The notes beneath the pieces are model-generated. The model did no database searches. It saw only the letters and a program-made list of their open reading frames with translations, and was not told where the DNA came from. The position numbers and the translations under genes are program-made. From Nocardia cyriacigeorgica (GTDB taxonomy: Bacteria; Actinomycetota; Actinomycetes; Mycobacteriales; Mycobacteriaceae): a stretch of 64,000 bases of DNA. The DNA lies in assembly GCF_005863245.1 (NCBI RefSeq), contig NZ_VBUT01000004.1:186001-250000 (forward strand), written 5' to 3'. Of the stretch, positions 19,570 to 27,868 are shown one piece after another; within the stretch, counting starts at the first letter, position 1, and each line of letters opens with the position of its first letter.

Positions 19570-20082
19570 GTGTGGTCACCGTACCTGATCAATAAAGCAG
19601 CCCTGGCGTCCTTGGTGTGCGGCCTGCTCGTAGCACCAACCAGTGGTTGTCTTCCTTCGATTTCCGGGGACGAGGTCAATGTTTCCGAAGACAGCACATC
19701 GCTCGAGGGCTCATTTCAACGACTCAAAGATTCCCACGGGTCATCGACGCTCGGATCCGTCATTTCTGAATCCGGGATCCCAGTGGGAGATTGGGAACGC
19801 ATGTACACGTTCTATTCGCCCGTCGACGGCGATGATATCGATTCTGCGCTCGGTACCGACACCAATTGGTCAGGGCTTCCTGGTGATTCGGACTCGGCAG
19901 TGCAGGTATTCGTCGGGGGCGGGGACGTGCGATATGCATTCATCGACAACCATCCGCGGTACGGCGTCGGGCGCAATCGGTACGCTACTCCGGAATCTCT
20001 GGTACGCGCTGTTCTGGACGAGCAGCAGACACCGCTCGGAAAAACGACCGCCTGGGTTATCGACATCGAAGAGTTCGGATGA
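19570..20082 (+). CDS. small lipoprotein, candidate immunity protein
   Basis: 170 residues. Signal sequence with lipobox PTSGC (Cys at about 27), then a Ser/Asp-rich linker and a globular part with WERMYTFYSPVDGDDI and a closing TTAWVIDIEEFG. No sequence relative elsewhere in the window. AAGGAAG precedes the GTG start at 19570. It directly follows the toxin-like gene in the same low-GC segment, so I infer that it neutralises that protein at the cell surface. Confidence 0.65.
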   Translation: MWSPYLINKAALASLVCGLLVAPTSGCLPSISGDEVNVSEDSTSLEGSFQRLKDSHGSSTLGSVISESGIPVGDWERMYTFYSPVDGDDIDSALGTDTNWSGLPGDSDSAVQVFVGGGDVRYAFIDNHPRYGVGRNRYATPESLVRAVLDEQQTPLGKTTAWVIDIEEFG

Positions 20083-20272
20083 AGGCACCACGCGTGCTGG
20101 GGCAAGTGGCATCGCGGTATGGCAGACCGGGCGGCATGACCTCATGCGTTGTGGTGACCGGCCAAGCCGTCGGGGCGTGGGGCAGACCACGACACGCCTC
20201 CCGGTAACGTCCCACTGCCCGGCACACCCCGGTGCTATGCACGAGATACGGACCCAGACGGTTGGAGGCGAT

Positions 20273-20485
20273 ATGCGCGCGACGAACTGTCCGTCCTGTG
20301 TGGCGGCGCTCGATCACTGCCATGGCACGCTCATCGTGCATGCCGGACGTATCGCGGAATGCACCGACGCCGACTGCTTCGATTTCGACCACGCCAGGCA
20401 CACGTTTGTCGTCGAATGTACGGATCTCGCGGGCGGGTGCCGCTGTGATGCGCCCGCACTGGCTGATGTCGTGCGGGCCGGGTAA
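20273..20485 (+). CDS. small Cys-rich (zinc-ribbon-like) protein
   Basis: 70 residues with CPSC near the start, then H-C, C-T-D-A-D-C and GGCRCD near the end. Spacing suggests one or two small metal-binding knuckles. GGAGG lies 5 nt before ATG 20273. Function unknown; such small proteins recur in mycolata genomes. The 190 bp before it hold no gene that I can support. Confidence 0.65.
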   Translation: MRATNCPSCVAALDHCHGTLIVHAGRIAECTDADCFDFDHARHTFVVECTDLAGGCRCDAPALADVVRAG

Positions 20486-20605
20486 CTCACCGGGCACGGG
20501 CCGACGCTCCCACCACTTCACCGCCGGCCGCCGACGCTACCGAGGTAGCACCCGAATCCGGCCAGGAAATTCCGGGAGGCGGACCGGCACCCGTACGCTG
20601 GCCGG

Positions 20606-21247
20606 GTGAGCTACGACCACATTCTGTTGCCCTCCGGCGCGGCCGCGACTCCGGCCGAGGTCGACGCGTATCTGACCGCCCAGCAGGGGCAACCGGAAAG
20701 TGCGATCGTCGCGGCCATCGCGGCCGAGGTGAATCGGCGCAATGACGAGCTGCCCGAAGAGGACACTTTTCTCAGTTCGGGGCCGATCGGTGGTTCCGAC
20801 ACCGGGACGGTGCTGCAAATCTCCAGTCCGTACGACGCGATCGGGTTCGTGCGTGAGCTGCTGTTCCAGCTCGCGACCCCGCAGAACTACGCCGTCTACG
20901 ATCCGCAGCTCACCTGGCTGATCGATCCGGCGGGACATGTGCCGGTGCAGGTGTCGCACGGCGGGGCCGGCGAGTTCCCGTATCTGACGAAGACGCTGGC
21001 GCAGCGCTGGGTGGCCGAGCTGGCCGCGCCGAACCCGTACCTGGTGGTGTCGCGGGGCGAGCAGGACTACATCCAGACCTATCACCAGGAACCGGAATAC
21101 ATCCTGGAGTACCGCGACGGGTCGCCGAAGAAGCACTTCACGGCCACGCTGGACGACGCGTCGCGGGTATCGGAACTGATCTGGGCCTGGACCACCGGCG
21201 ATCGCGCCGCGCTCGATGACGTCGCCTGGACCAAGCTGAAGCTCTGA
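20606..21247 (+). CDS. hypothetical protein with immunity-like C-terminal domain
   Basis: 213 residues, soluble. The last ~70 (YIQTYHQEPEYILEYRDG ... HFTATLDDASRVSELIWAW) resemble a small beta-rich domain common in actinobacterial hypothetical proteins and some immunity families. A middle part has DPQLTWLIDPAG. GTG start at 20606. Convergent with recR, 15 bp apart. I do not recognise a function. Confidence 0.6.
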   Translation: MSYDHILLPSGAAATPAEVDAYLTAQQGQPESAIVAAIAAEVNRRNDELPEEDTFLSSGPIGGSDTGTVLQISSPYDAIGFVRELLFQLATPQNYAVYDPQLTWLIDPAGHVPVQVSHGGAGEFPYLTKTLAQRWVAELAAPNPYLVVSRGEQDYIQTYHQEPEYILEYRDGSPKKHFTATLDDASRVSELIWAWTTGDRAALDDVAWTKLKL

Positions 21248-21262
21248 GGCCTACCTACCGGC

Positions 21263-21871
21263 TTACAGCGCGCGCCGTCCCGACAGCGCCCGGCCCAGCG
21301 TTAGCTCATCGGCGAATTCCAGATCGCCGCCCATCGGCAGCCCGGAGGCCAGCCGGGTGACGCTGAGGCCTGGGAAATCGCGCAGCATCCGCACCAGGTA
21401 GGTGGCGGTGGCTTCGCCCTCGGTGTTGGGGTCGGTCGCGATGATCACCTCGGTGACGTCGACGCCGTCCTCCTGATTGCCGATGCGGGCCAGCAGTTCC
21501 CGGATCCGCAGCTGGTCCGGGCCGACGCCGCTGAGCGGGTCGAGCGCACCGCCGAGCACGTGATAGCGGCCGCGGAACTCGCGGGTGCGTTCGATGGCCT
21601 GGACGTCTTTGGGTTCTTCGACGACGCAGATCATGGTGCAGTCGCGGCGCGGGTCGGCGCAGATGCGGCACAGTTCGCCGTCGGCGACGGTGCCGCACAT
21701 GGCGCAGAAACGCACGCCGTCACGCACCTTTTGCAGCACGGCTTGCAGCCGGTCGATTTCCGGCGGCTCCACCTGCAACAGATGGAAGGCGATGCGTTGC
21801 GCGCTCTTGGGACCGACGCCTGGCAGTTTGCCCAGCTCGTCGATCAGATCCTGGACCGGGCCCTCGTACAC
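21263..21871 (-). CDS. recR: recombination mediator RecR
   Basis: 202 residues. N-terminal HhH ([20 protein letters not shown]), the zinc finger [16 protein letters not shown] (about 57-72), then a Toprim domain (ICVVEEPKD ... [14 protein letters not shown]). RecR acts with RecF/RecO to load RecA on gapped DNA. GTG start. It lies 20 bp downstream of the YbaB gene, an almost universal pairing (Rv3716c-Rv3715c in M. tuberculosis). Confidence 0.97.
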   Translation of the reverse strand: MYEGPVQDLIDELGKLPGVGPKSAQRIAFHLLQVEPPEIDRLQAVLQKVRDGVRFCAMCGTVADGELCRICADPRRDCTMICVVEEPKDVQAIERTREFRGRYHVLGGALDPLSGVGPDQLRIRELLARIGNQEDGVDVTEVIIATDPNTEGEATATYLVRMLRDFPGLSVTRLASGLPMGGDLEFADELTLGRALSGRRAL

Positions 21872-21890
21872 CTGCGCTGACTCCGGTCGG

Positions 21891-22226
21891 TCACATGCCG
21901 GGCAGGCCGGGCAACCCGCCCGCGCCGCCGGCCAGCGGGCCGAGCTTCTCCGAGGCCAGCTGCTGGGCGTTGGCCATGGCGTCGTTGACCGCGCCGATGA
22001 CCAGATCTTGCAGGGTTTCGACGTCGTCGGGGTCGACGGCCTTGGGATCGATGGTCAGCGACTGCACCTCACCGGTGGCCTTGATGGTGACCTTGACCAG
22101 GCCGTTGCCTGCTTGGCCCTCGACTTCGGCGGCGGCGATCTCGGCCTGCGCCGCGACCATCATCTCCTGCATCTGCTGGGCTTGGGCGAGTATCTGCTGC
22201 ATATCGAACTGACCACCGGGCTGCAC
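21891..22226 (-). CDS. YbaB/EbfC nucleoid-associated protein
   Basis: 111 residues with the YbaB fold ([21 protein letters not shown], then [19 protein letters not shown]) and a Gly-rich C-terminal tail ([12 protein letters not shown]). GTG start after GAAGAGG. Binds DNA as a dimer in characterised relatives. Operon with recR. Confidence 0.93.
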   Translation of the reverse strand: MQPGGQFDMQQILAQAQQMQEMMVAAQAEIAAAEVEGQAGNGLVKVTIKATGEVQSLTIDPKAVDPDDVETLQDLVIGAVNDAMANAQQLASEKLGPLAGGAGGLPGLPGM

Positions 22227-22561
22227 GCCTGTTACCTCTTCTCCAGCCGATCCGCGGAATGTGTCATCGCCAGCCTAGTGGACTCGGCGCGGCGCGGCGG
22301 CCGCACGCCCGGCATCGCGGCAGCGAACTCACCCCCGGCCGAACGGCAGCCGGTGAGCCGGAACCGCGGCACGATTCGCGGCATCGGGAATCAGCATGCT
22401 GACCTCTATCGATTCCCCGACGAGACACGCGTAAGCGGGCTTAGGATCGCGACAGGTCCGCTTCCGCCCAGCGGACCCGCCGAGACACCGTGTGGTATCG
22501 CAACCACGCAGCGATCATCGACGCCGAACCCGGGGGGACAACCCACACCGAGGAGGCTCGG
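22227..22561. other. intergenic region upstream of the secreted-protein gene
   Basis: 335 bp without a gene I can support. TAGGAT at 22442-22447 could be a -10 for the plus-strand gene. I looked for a c-di-AMP (ydaO) riboswitch because of the Gly-rich run near 22530, but the conserved GGGGTGAAT box is missing. Confidence 0.4.
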
Positions 22562-23161
22562 ATGGCTCGCAAGACCCCGATGAACCCGATTCGACGCGGT
22601 CGGATGCGCACCCGCAGGCTCGCAACCGCGCTGTCCGCGGCAGCGGCAGCCTTGTTGATGGTCACCGCTCCCGCGAGTGCCGATCCGGCGCCGGTGGCCA
22701 CCGATTACGGCGGCGGCTGCGTCATCGACCCCGCCAACGGTGCGGCCACCGTCGACGCCCTGCGCTTCCGGTGCAGTCCCGAACAGCAGGACGCCATCTT
22801 CAAGGCTTCACCGCGCGGCGCGGTACCCAGTGGCGTGAAGAACGGCTGGGTGACCCGACCGCCGGTGATGCAGGCGCTCGCACCCGCCCTGTGGATCGGC
22901 AAGACCTTCTACACCGGCCCGGACGGCGGCTGGCTGATGAACCGGGTCACCCCGGCCGGCATCGAGGCCTGGCGCGCCGACATCTACACCGCACCCGCTC
23001 TAGTCGACGGCGCGCCCACCTGGGCGCTGAACTACGCGCCCTCGCCCACACCGCAGGTCTACGACGAGATCCGCGAGGTCAGCCCCGGCGTCTGGTTCGG
23101 CTACTCCTGGTGGCGTGGCGCCTTCCAGACGACCCTGATGCTCACGTTCGTACTGGCTTGA
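22562..23161 (+). CDS. secreted protein of unknown function
   Basis: 199 residues. A long basic N-region (RRGRMRTRRLATAL) precedes a hydrophobic core and ASA-D cleavage site at about 40. The mature part has two Cys (GGGCVIDP, FRCSPEQ) and ends in a Trp-rich segment (GVWFGYSWWRGAFQ). ATG 22562 with an upstream GAGGAGG. No homologous family that I can name; conserved-in-nocardiae is only an impression. Confidence 0.7.
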   Translation: MARKTPMNPIRRGRMRTRRLATALSAAAAALLMVTAPASADPAPVATDYGGGCVIDPANGAATVDALRFRCSPEQQDAIFKASPRGAVPSGVKNGWVTRPPVMQALAPALWIGKTFYTGPDGGWLMNRVTPAGIEAWRADIYTAPALVDGAPTWALNYAPSPTPQVYDEIREVSPGVWFGYSWWRGAFQTTLMLTFVLA

Positions 23162-23188
23162 CCCTCCGGTAGCCGGAGGGTATTTGCT
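23158..23188 (+). promoter_or_regulatory. MerR-type promoter/operator
   Basis: TTGACC (23158-23163) and TTTGCT (23183-23188) are 19 bp apart, the overlong spacer used by MerR-activated promoters. Between and overlapping them is a perfect dyad, ACCCTCCGG/CCGGAGGGT (23161-23169 and 23173-23181), of the kind bound by multidrug-sensing MerR proteins. The predicted start falls on the ATG of the MerR gene. Confidence 0.75.
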
Positions 23189-23194
23189 CGGGTC

Positions 23195-24007
23195 ATGACA
23201 GCGATCGTCCCGATCGGCGAGTTCGCCAGGCTGACCCACCTGAGCGTGAAAGCCCTGCACCACTACCACGACATCGAACTGCTGGTGCCCGCCCAGGTCG
23301 ACGCGGGCACCGGCTATCGGCGGTATTCGACCGAGCAGGTCGCCGACGCGCAGCTCATCCGGCGGCTGCGCGAGCTGGATATGCCGCTGCCGGAGATCCG
23401 CGCGGTGCTCGCGGCCTGCGATGTGGCCGACCGTGACGCGGCACTGCGCGCGCATCTGCTGCGCATGGAGAAACAGTTGCAGCGCACCCAGGAGGTGGTC
23501 GCTTCGCTGCGCGGGCTGCTGACCGCCGCGCCGCCGCTGACGGTGACTTATCGGCGGATTCCGGCGTTCACCGCGCTCACCCGCACCGCGGTCGTGGCGC
23601 GTGAGCAGATCGACCGGTGGTGCGCCGAGACGTTCCCGATGCTGGACGAGGCGCTGGCGGCGGCCGGGCTCCTGCCCGCCGGTGCGGCAGGGGCAGGCTA
23701 CGCGCCGGAGTTCTTCACCGCCGAGGCCGGCGAGGTGGTCGGTTTCGTTCCCGTCGCCGCGGATGTGACCGCCGAATTCCCCGACGGGCTCACCCTGACG
23801 ACGCTGCCCGCCCGCGATTTCGCCGTCGCCACCCACGACGGCCCCTACAGCGAGATCGACCGCGTCTACGGCGCGCTGGGCACGCACGTCGCCGAACACG
23901 ACATCGCACTGCCCGAACCGATCCGCGAGCTCTACCTGATCGGGCCGGACCGCTCCCCCGACCCGGCCGGTTACCGCACCGAATTGTGCTGGCCGATCGC
24001 CGCGTGA
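23195..24007 (+). CDS. MerR family regulator with GyrI-like ligand domain
   Basis: 270 residues. Residues 1-70 form the winged HTH (IPIGEFARLTHLSVKALHHYH-type, then TGYRRYSTEQVADAQLIRRLRELDMPL as two flanking pieces), followed by a dimerisation coiled coil and a GyrI/AraC-type effector domain from about 115 (VTYRRIPAFTALTRTAVV). This is the BmrR/TipA layout, sensing hydrophobic compounds. The operator just upstream implies autoregulation; the transcript is probably leaderless since no ribosome site precedes ATG. The VOC gene 61 bp downstream may be co-transcribed. Confidence 0.9.
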   Translation: MTAIVPIGEFARLTHLSVKALHHYHDIELLVPAQVDAGTGYRRYSTEQVADAQLIRRLRELDMPLPEIRAVLAACDVADRDAALRAHLLRMEKQLQRTQEVVASLRGLLTAAPPLTVTYRRIPAFTALTRTAVVAREQIDRWCAETFPMLDEALAAAGLLPAGAAGAGYAPEFFTAEAGEVVGFVPVAADVTAEFPDGLTLTTLPARDFAVATHDGPYSEIDRVYGALGTHVAEHDIALPEPIRELYLIGPDRSPDPAGYRTELCWPIAA

Positions 24008-24068
24008 GCCGCACCGCGCCGGTTATCCGGCATTCAACAGACCCCCGCACGCCAGAAGGAGATCACCG

Positions 24069-24422
24069 ATGACCCTGTCCATCGCCAACGTCACCATCGA
24101 CTGCCACGATCCCGGCAAGCTGGCCGATTTCTATTCGCGGCTGCTCGGCCATCCCGTGGATCCGGACGCCACCGATTACTACTCGACGGTCGGTCGCAGC
24201 TCCGGGATGACGACCCCGCTGATGTTTCTGAAGGTTCCGGACAAAACGCCCGGAAAGAATGTCGTGCACCTGGATCTGGCGACCAGGCAGTGGCGTGAGG
24301 AAATCGAACGCGCGGTCTCCCTCGGCGCCCGGCATATCGCCGATTACGACGAGTACGGGATCAAGTGGGCCACCCTCGCCGACCCGGAGGGCAATCTGTT
24401 CGATATCGGCGACCACGACTGA
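24069..24422 (+). CDS. VOC-superfamily (glyoxalase-like) protein
   Basis: 117 residues. One VOC module: NVTIDCHDPGKLADFYSRLLG at the start, NVVHLDLATR in the middle and TLADPEGNLFDIGD at the end, typical of the glyoxalase-like domain. AAGGAG precedes ATG. Position behind a MerR drug-sensor gene hints at binding or modification of a small molecule; substrate unknown. Confidence 0.85.
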   Translation: MTLSIANVTIDCHDPGKLADFYSRLLGHPVDPDATDYYSTVGRSSGMTTPLMFLKVPDKTPGKNVVHLDLATRQWREEIERAVSLGARHIADYDEYGIKWATLADPEGNLFDIGDHD

Positions 24423-24432
24423 CCGGAAAGGT

Positions 24433-24458
24433 ACCGGCCGGGTGGCGACCCGGCCGGT
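24433..24458. terminator. bidirectional hairpin terminator
   Basis: ACCGGCCGGGT pairs perfectly with ACCCGGCCGGT around a GGCG loop, between the convergent VOC and SRPBCC genes. Confidence 0.75.
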
Positions 24459-24465
24459 ATCCGGC

Positions 24466-24900
24466 TCAGCCCAGTTCGTTCTTCAGGTTGGCCAGCACCT
24501 CGGCCTGGATCTTCTTCAGCCCCAACGGCGCGAAGATGCCCTCGAAGATGCCCTTGATGCCGCCCGCGCCCTGCCAGGTGGTGGACAGGGTGACCTGCGA
24601 ACCGGCGGCGTCGGGGGTCACCGTCCAGGTGTTGACCATCGACGAGTTGGCGTCGCGCTCGACGACCTCGGACTCCGAGACCGACACGGTGGCACGCACA
24701 TTGCGCTGCCGGCTCTCGGTCGCCTGCAAGGTCCACTGCGCCACCGTTCCGGCGCCCTGACCGCCCTCGATCACCTGGTAATCGCGGTAGTGCGAGGTGA
24801 GGATGCGCGGGCGCACCTCGGCGTAGTCCGCGATCGCCGTCAGAGTGCGCTGCGGATCCGCTCCCACCACGATCGAACTGCTGGCACTGACCTGTCCCAC
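24466..24900 (-). CDS. SRPBCC-fold protein (Rv3718c-type)
   Basis: 144 residues of the polyketide-cyclase/START-like fold: SASSSIVVGADPQRTLTAIADY at the start, a long C-terminal helix GLKKIQAEVLANLKNEL at the end. GTG 24900 has AAGGAG six bases upstream and gives the length of Rv3718c. It is divergent from the flavoprotein/methyltransferase pair exactly as Rv3718c is from Rv3719-Rv3720, so a role in lipid handling is plausible but unproven. Confidence 0.85.
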   Translation of the reverse strand: MGQVSASSSIVVGADPQRTLTAIADYAEVRPRILTSHYRDYQVIEGGQGAGTVAQWTLQATESRQRNVRATVSVSESEVVERDANSSMVNTWTVTPDAAGSQVTLSTTWQGAGGIKGIFEGIFAPLGLKKIQAEVLANLKNELG

Positions 24901-25103
24901 GATGAACTCCTTGTCCGGATGCGGTATCTCGACCCCATCCTGCCCTGCCGGCTTCGCGGCCCGGCGCCCGGTCGGCGACCGCTTTACCGAATTCCGCTCG
25001 CCGCCGGTTCGAACACGGTGCAACATATGCGTGACATTTCATCCGAGTCGGGGACCTCACAGTGGCCGACCATGATCGCGAGTATTAGCGTCGAGGAGTG
25101 GCA

Positions 25104-26543
25104 GTGAGTCTGTTGGGGAAGGCCGGCCACGCTCCGGCCGCATATGAATCCGGGTTCGCAGCGCACCGAGAAGGCGTGCAACGCCTCCTCGCGAGCTATC
25201 GCGCCATCCCACGCGATGCCGACGTGCGCCTGGCCAAGAAGACCTCCAACCTGTTCCGGGCCAGAGCGAAGAACACCGCTCCCGGCCTGGACGTCTCCGG
25301 GTTGACCAAGGTCATCGCGGTCGATCCGGTCGCCAAGACCGCCGACGTCGCGGGCATGACCACCTATGAGGACCTGGTCGCGGCGACGCTGCCGTACGGG
25401 CTGGCACCGCTGGTGGTGCCGCAGCTGAAGACCATCACCCTCGGCGGCGCCGTCACCGGGCTCGGTATCGAGTCGACCTCGTTCCGCAACGGCCTTCCGC
25501 ACGAATCGGTGCTGGAAATGGACGTGCTGACCGGAGCGGGCGAGATCATCACCGCCACCCCCGACGGCCCGGACGCCGACCTGTTCCGCGGTTTCCCCAA
25601 CTCCTACGGCACCCTCGGCTACTCCACCCGGCTGAAGATCGAACTGGAAACCGTGCAGCCGTATGTGGCGCTGCGCCATCTGCGCTTCCACGATGTGCGC
25701 GAACTCGAGGCGACGCTGGCCAGGATCGTCGACGAACGCAGCTACGACGGCGAACGGGTCGACTACCTCGACGGCGTGGTGTTCACCGCCGAGGAGAGCT
25801 ACCTGACCCTCGGCAGGCAGACCGACGAACCCGGCCCGGTCAGCGATTACACCGGCATGGACATCTACTACCGGTCCATCCAGCACGATTCCGGCGCACC
25901 GAAACGCGACCGGCTCACCATCCACGACTATCTGTGGCGCTGGGACACCGACTGGTTCTGGTGCTCGCGCGCCTTCGGCACGCAGAACCCGAAGATCCGC
26001 CGGTTCTGGCCGAAGAAGTACCGGCGCAGCAGCTTCTACTGGAAGCTGGTCGCCCTCGACCGCCGCTACCACATCGGCGACAAACTCGAGGCGCGCAAGG
26101 GCAACCCGCCGCAGGAGCGGGTCGTGCAGGACATCGAGGTGCCGGTGGAACGCACCGCCGATTTCGTCGAATGGTTCCTGCGCGAGATCCCGATCGAGCC
26201 GATCTGGCTGTGCCCGCTGCGATTGCGCGAACCGAGGGTGCCGGGAACAACCGCGCGCCCGTGGCCGCTGTACCCGCTGGAGCCGGACCGCACCTACGTC
26301 AATGTCGGGTTCTGGTCGGCGGTCCCGACGGTGCCGGGGCAGATCGAGGGTGCGGCCAACCGCGCGATCGAGCAGACCGTCACCGAGTTCGACGGGCACA
26401 AATCGCTGTACTCGGATTCGTACTACGACAAGGATGAGTTCGCGGCACTCTACGGCGGCGACGGCTACACCGAACTGAAGAAACGCTACGACCCGGACCA
26501 GCGCCTGCTGGATTTGTATTCGAAGGCGGTGCAACGCAAATGA
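25104..26543 (+). CDS. bfaA: FAD-binding oxidoreductase of 10-methyl fatty acid synthesis (BfaA/TmsA-type, Rv3719-like)
   Basis: About 479 residues. The N-terminal FAD-binding PCMH domain has VDPVAKTADVAGMTTYEDLV and ITLGGAVTGLGIEST; the C-terminal part resembles sterol-reductase-like (DIMINUTO) flavoenzymes. It overlaps the methyltransferase gene by ATGA. In related actinobacteria this pair makes 10-methylstearic (tuberculostearic) acid: the methyltransferase adds a methylene to oleate and the flavoprotein reduces it. Start GTG 25104 is chosen because CGAGGAG lies five bases upstream; GTG 25098 overlaps that site. Confidence 0.88.
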   Translation: MSLLGKAGHAPAAYESGFAAHREGVQRLLASYRAIPRDADVRLAKKTSNLFRARAKNTAPGLDVSGLTKVIAVDPVAKTADVAGMTTYEDLVAATLPYGLAPLVVPQLKTITLGGAVTGLGIESTSFRNGLPHESVLEMDVLTGAGEIITATPDGPDADLFRGFPNSYGTLGYSTRLKIELETVQPYVALRHLRFHDVRELEATLARIVDERSYDGERVDYLDGVVFTAEESYLTLGRQTDEPGPVSDYTGMDIYYRSIQHDSGAPKRDRLTIHDYLWRWDTDWFWCSRAFGTQNPKIRRFWPKKYRRSSFYWKLVALDRRYHIGDKLEARKGNPPQERVVQDIEVPVERTADFVEWFLREIPIEPIWLCPLRLREPRVPGTTARPWPLYPLEPDRTYVNVGFWSAVPTVPGQIEGAANRAIEQTVTEFDGHKSLYSDSYYDKDEFAALYGGDGYTELKKRYDPDQRLLDLYSKAVQRK

Positions 26544-27856
26544 CGACGTTCAAGGATCGATCCGATGTTTTCGCGGATCTGGGCACCAAGCTCACGATCG
26601 CCGAGATCTTCGAAACCCTGGTCGAGGGCGAGGTCCCCATCCGGTTCACCGCCTACGACGGCAGCGCCACCGGACCGGAGGATTCGCCGTACGCGCTCAA
26701 TATCGAGACCCCGCGCGGCATCAACTATCTGGCCACCGCGCCCGGCGATCTCGGCATGGCGCGCGCCTACATCTCCGGTGATATGACCGTCACCGGCGTC
26801 CATCCCGGCGACCCGTACGAGATCCTGCGGGCGATGGACAGCCTGAAGTTCCGCCGCCCGTCGGCGCTGGCGCTGCTGACCATCGCCCGTTCGCTGGGCT
26901 GGGAGCGCCTGCGCCCGGTGCCGCCACCGCCGCAGGAGACGGTGCCGCGCTGGCGGCGCATCGCCATGGAGGGCCTGCGCCACTCCAAGACCCGCGACGC
27001 CGAGGCCATCCACCACCACTACGACGTCTCCAATGCCTTCTACGAGCATGTGCTCGGCCCGTCCATGACCTACACCTGCGCCTGTTACGGCGACGAGAAC
27101 TGGACGCTGGAGCAGGCGCAGGAGAACAAGTACCGGCTGGTCTTCGACAAGCTGCGGCTGAAGGAAGGCGACCGGCTGCTCGACATCGGCTGCGGCTGGG
27201 GCGGAATGGTGCGGTATGCCGCCAAGCGCGGCGTCAAGGTGATCGGCGCGACGCTGTCGGCGGAGCAGGCCGAATGGGCGCAGAAGAAGATCGCCGAAGA
27301 GGGCCTGTCCGAATTGGCCGAGGTGCGCCATTCCGATTACCGCGACATCGCGGAAACGGGATTCGACGCGCTGTCCTCGATCGGGCTCACCGAACACATC
27401 GGCGTGCACAACTACCCGTACTACTTCGGCTTCATCAAGAGCAAGCTGCGCGACGGCGGCCTGTTCCTCAACCACTGCATCACCCGCCCCGACAACACCC
27501 GCACCACCAAGGCCGGCGATTTCATCGACCGCTACGTCTTCCCCGACGGTGAGCTGATCGGTTCGGGCCGGATCATCTCCGAGATCCAGAACATCGGCCT
27601 GGAAGTGATGCACGAGGAGAACCTGCGTGAGCATTACGCGCTGACGCTGGCCGAATGGTGCAAGAACCTGGTGGAGAACTGGGATGCCTGCGTCGCCGAG
27701 GCCGGTGAGGGCACCGCCAAGGTGTGGGGCCTGTACATGGCGGGCAGCCGGTTGGGCTTCCAGCGCAATGTGGTTCAGCTGCATCAGGTCCTCGGGGTGA
27801 AACTCGGCCCGGACGGTCGCAACAACCTGCCGCTGCGGCCGTGGTGGCAGCCGTAA
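26540..27856 (+). CDS. bfaB: fatty-acid methyltransferase, cyclopropane-synthase family (BfaB/TmsB-type, Rv3720-like)
   Basis: 438 residues. The CFA-synthase landmark HHHYDVSNAFYEHVLG (about 155-170) is followed by the SAM site LLDIGCGWGGMVRYAA (about 214) and the catalytic-region SSIGLTEHIG. The N-terminal ~120-residue extension is typical of the larger CFA class. Coupled to bfaA by a 4-bp overlap, so the two act on the same acyl chain at the membrane phospholipids. Convergent with the PknK-like gene, 12 bp apart with no hairpin between. Confidence 0.9.
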   Translation: MTTFKDRSDVFADLGTKLTIAEIFETLVEGEVPIRFTAYDGSATGPEDSPYALNIETPRGINYLATAPGDLGMARAYISGDMTVTGVHPGDPYEILRAMDSLKFRRPSALALLTIARSLGWERLRPVPPPPQETVPRWRRIAMEGLRHSKTRDAEAIHHHYDVSNAFYEHVLGPSMTYTCACYGDENWTLEQAQENKYRLVFDKLRLKEGDRLLDIGCGWGGMVRYAAKRGVKVIGATLSAEQAEWAQKKIAEEGLSELAEVRHSDYRDIAETGFDALSSIGLTEHIGVHNYPYYFGFIKSKLRDGGLFLNHCITRPDNTRTTKAGDFIDRYVFPDGELIGSGRIISEIQNIGLEVMHEENLREHYALTLAEWCKNLVENWDACVAEAGEGTAKVWGLYMAGSRLGFQRNVVQLHQVLGVKLGPDGRNNLPLRPWWQP

Positions 27857-27868
27857 AGCGCTGACCGA

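Noticed and set aside
22440-22561. Possible c-di-AMP (ydaO-type) riboswitch before the secreted-protein gene
   Set aside because: A Gly-rich CCGGGGGGACAACCC stretch recalls part of the motif, but the conserved GGGGTGAAT segment and pseudoknot partners are missing.
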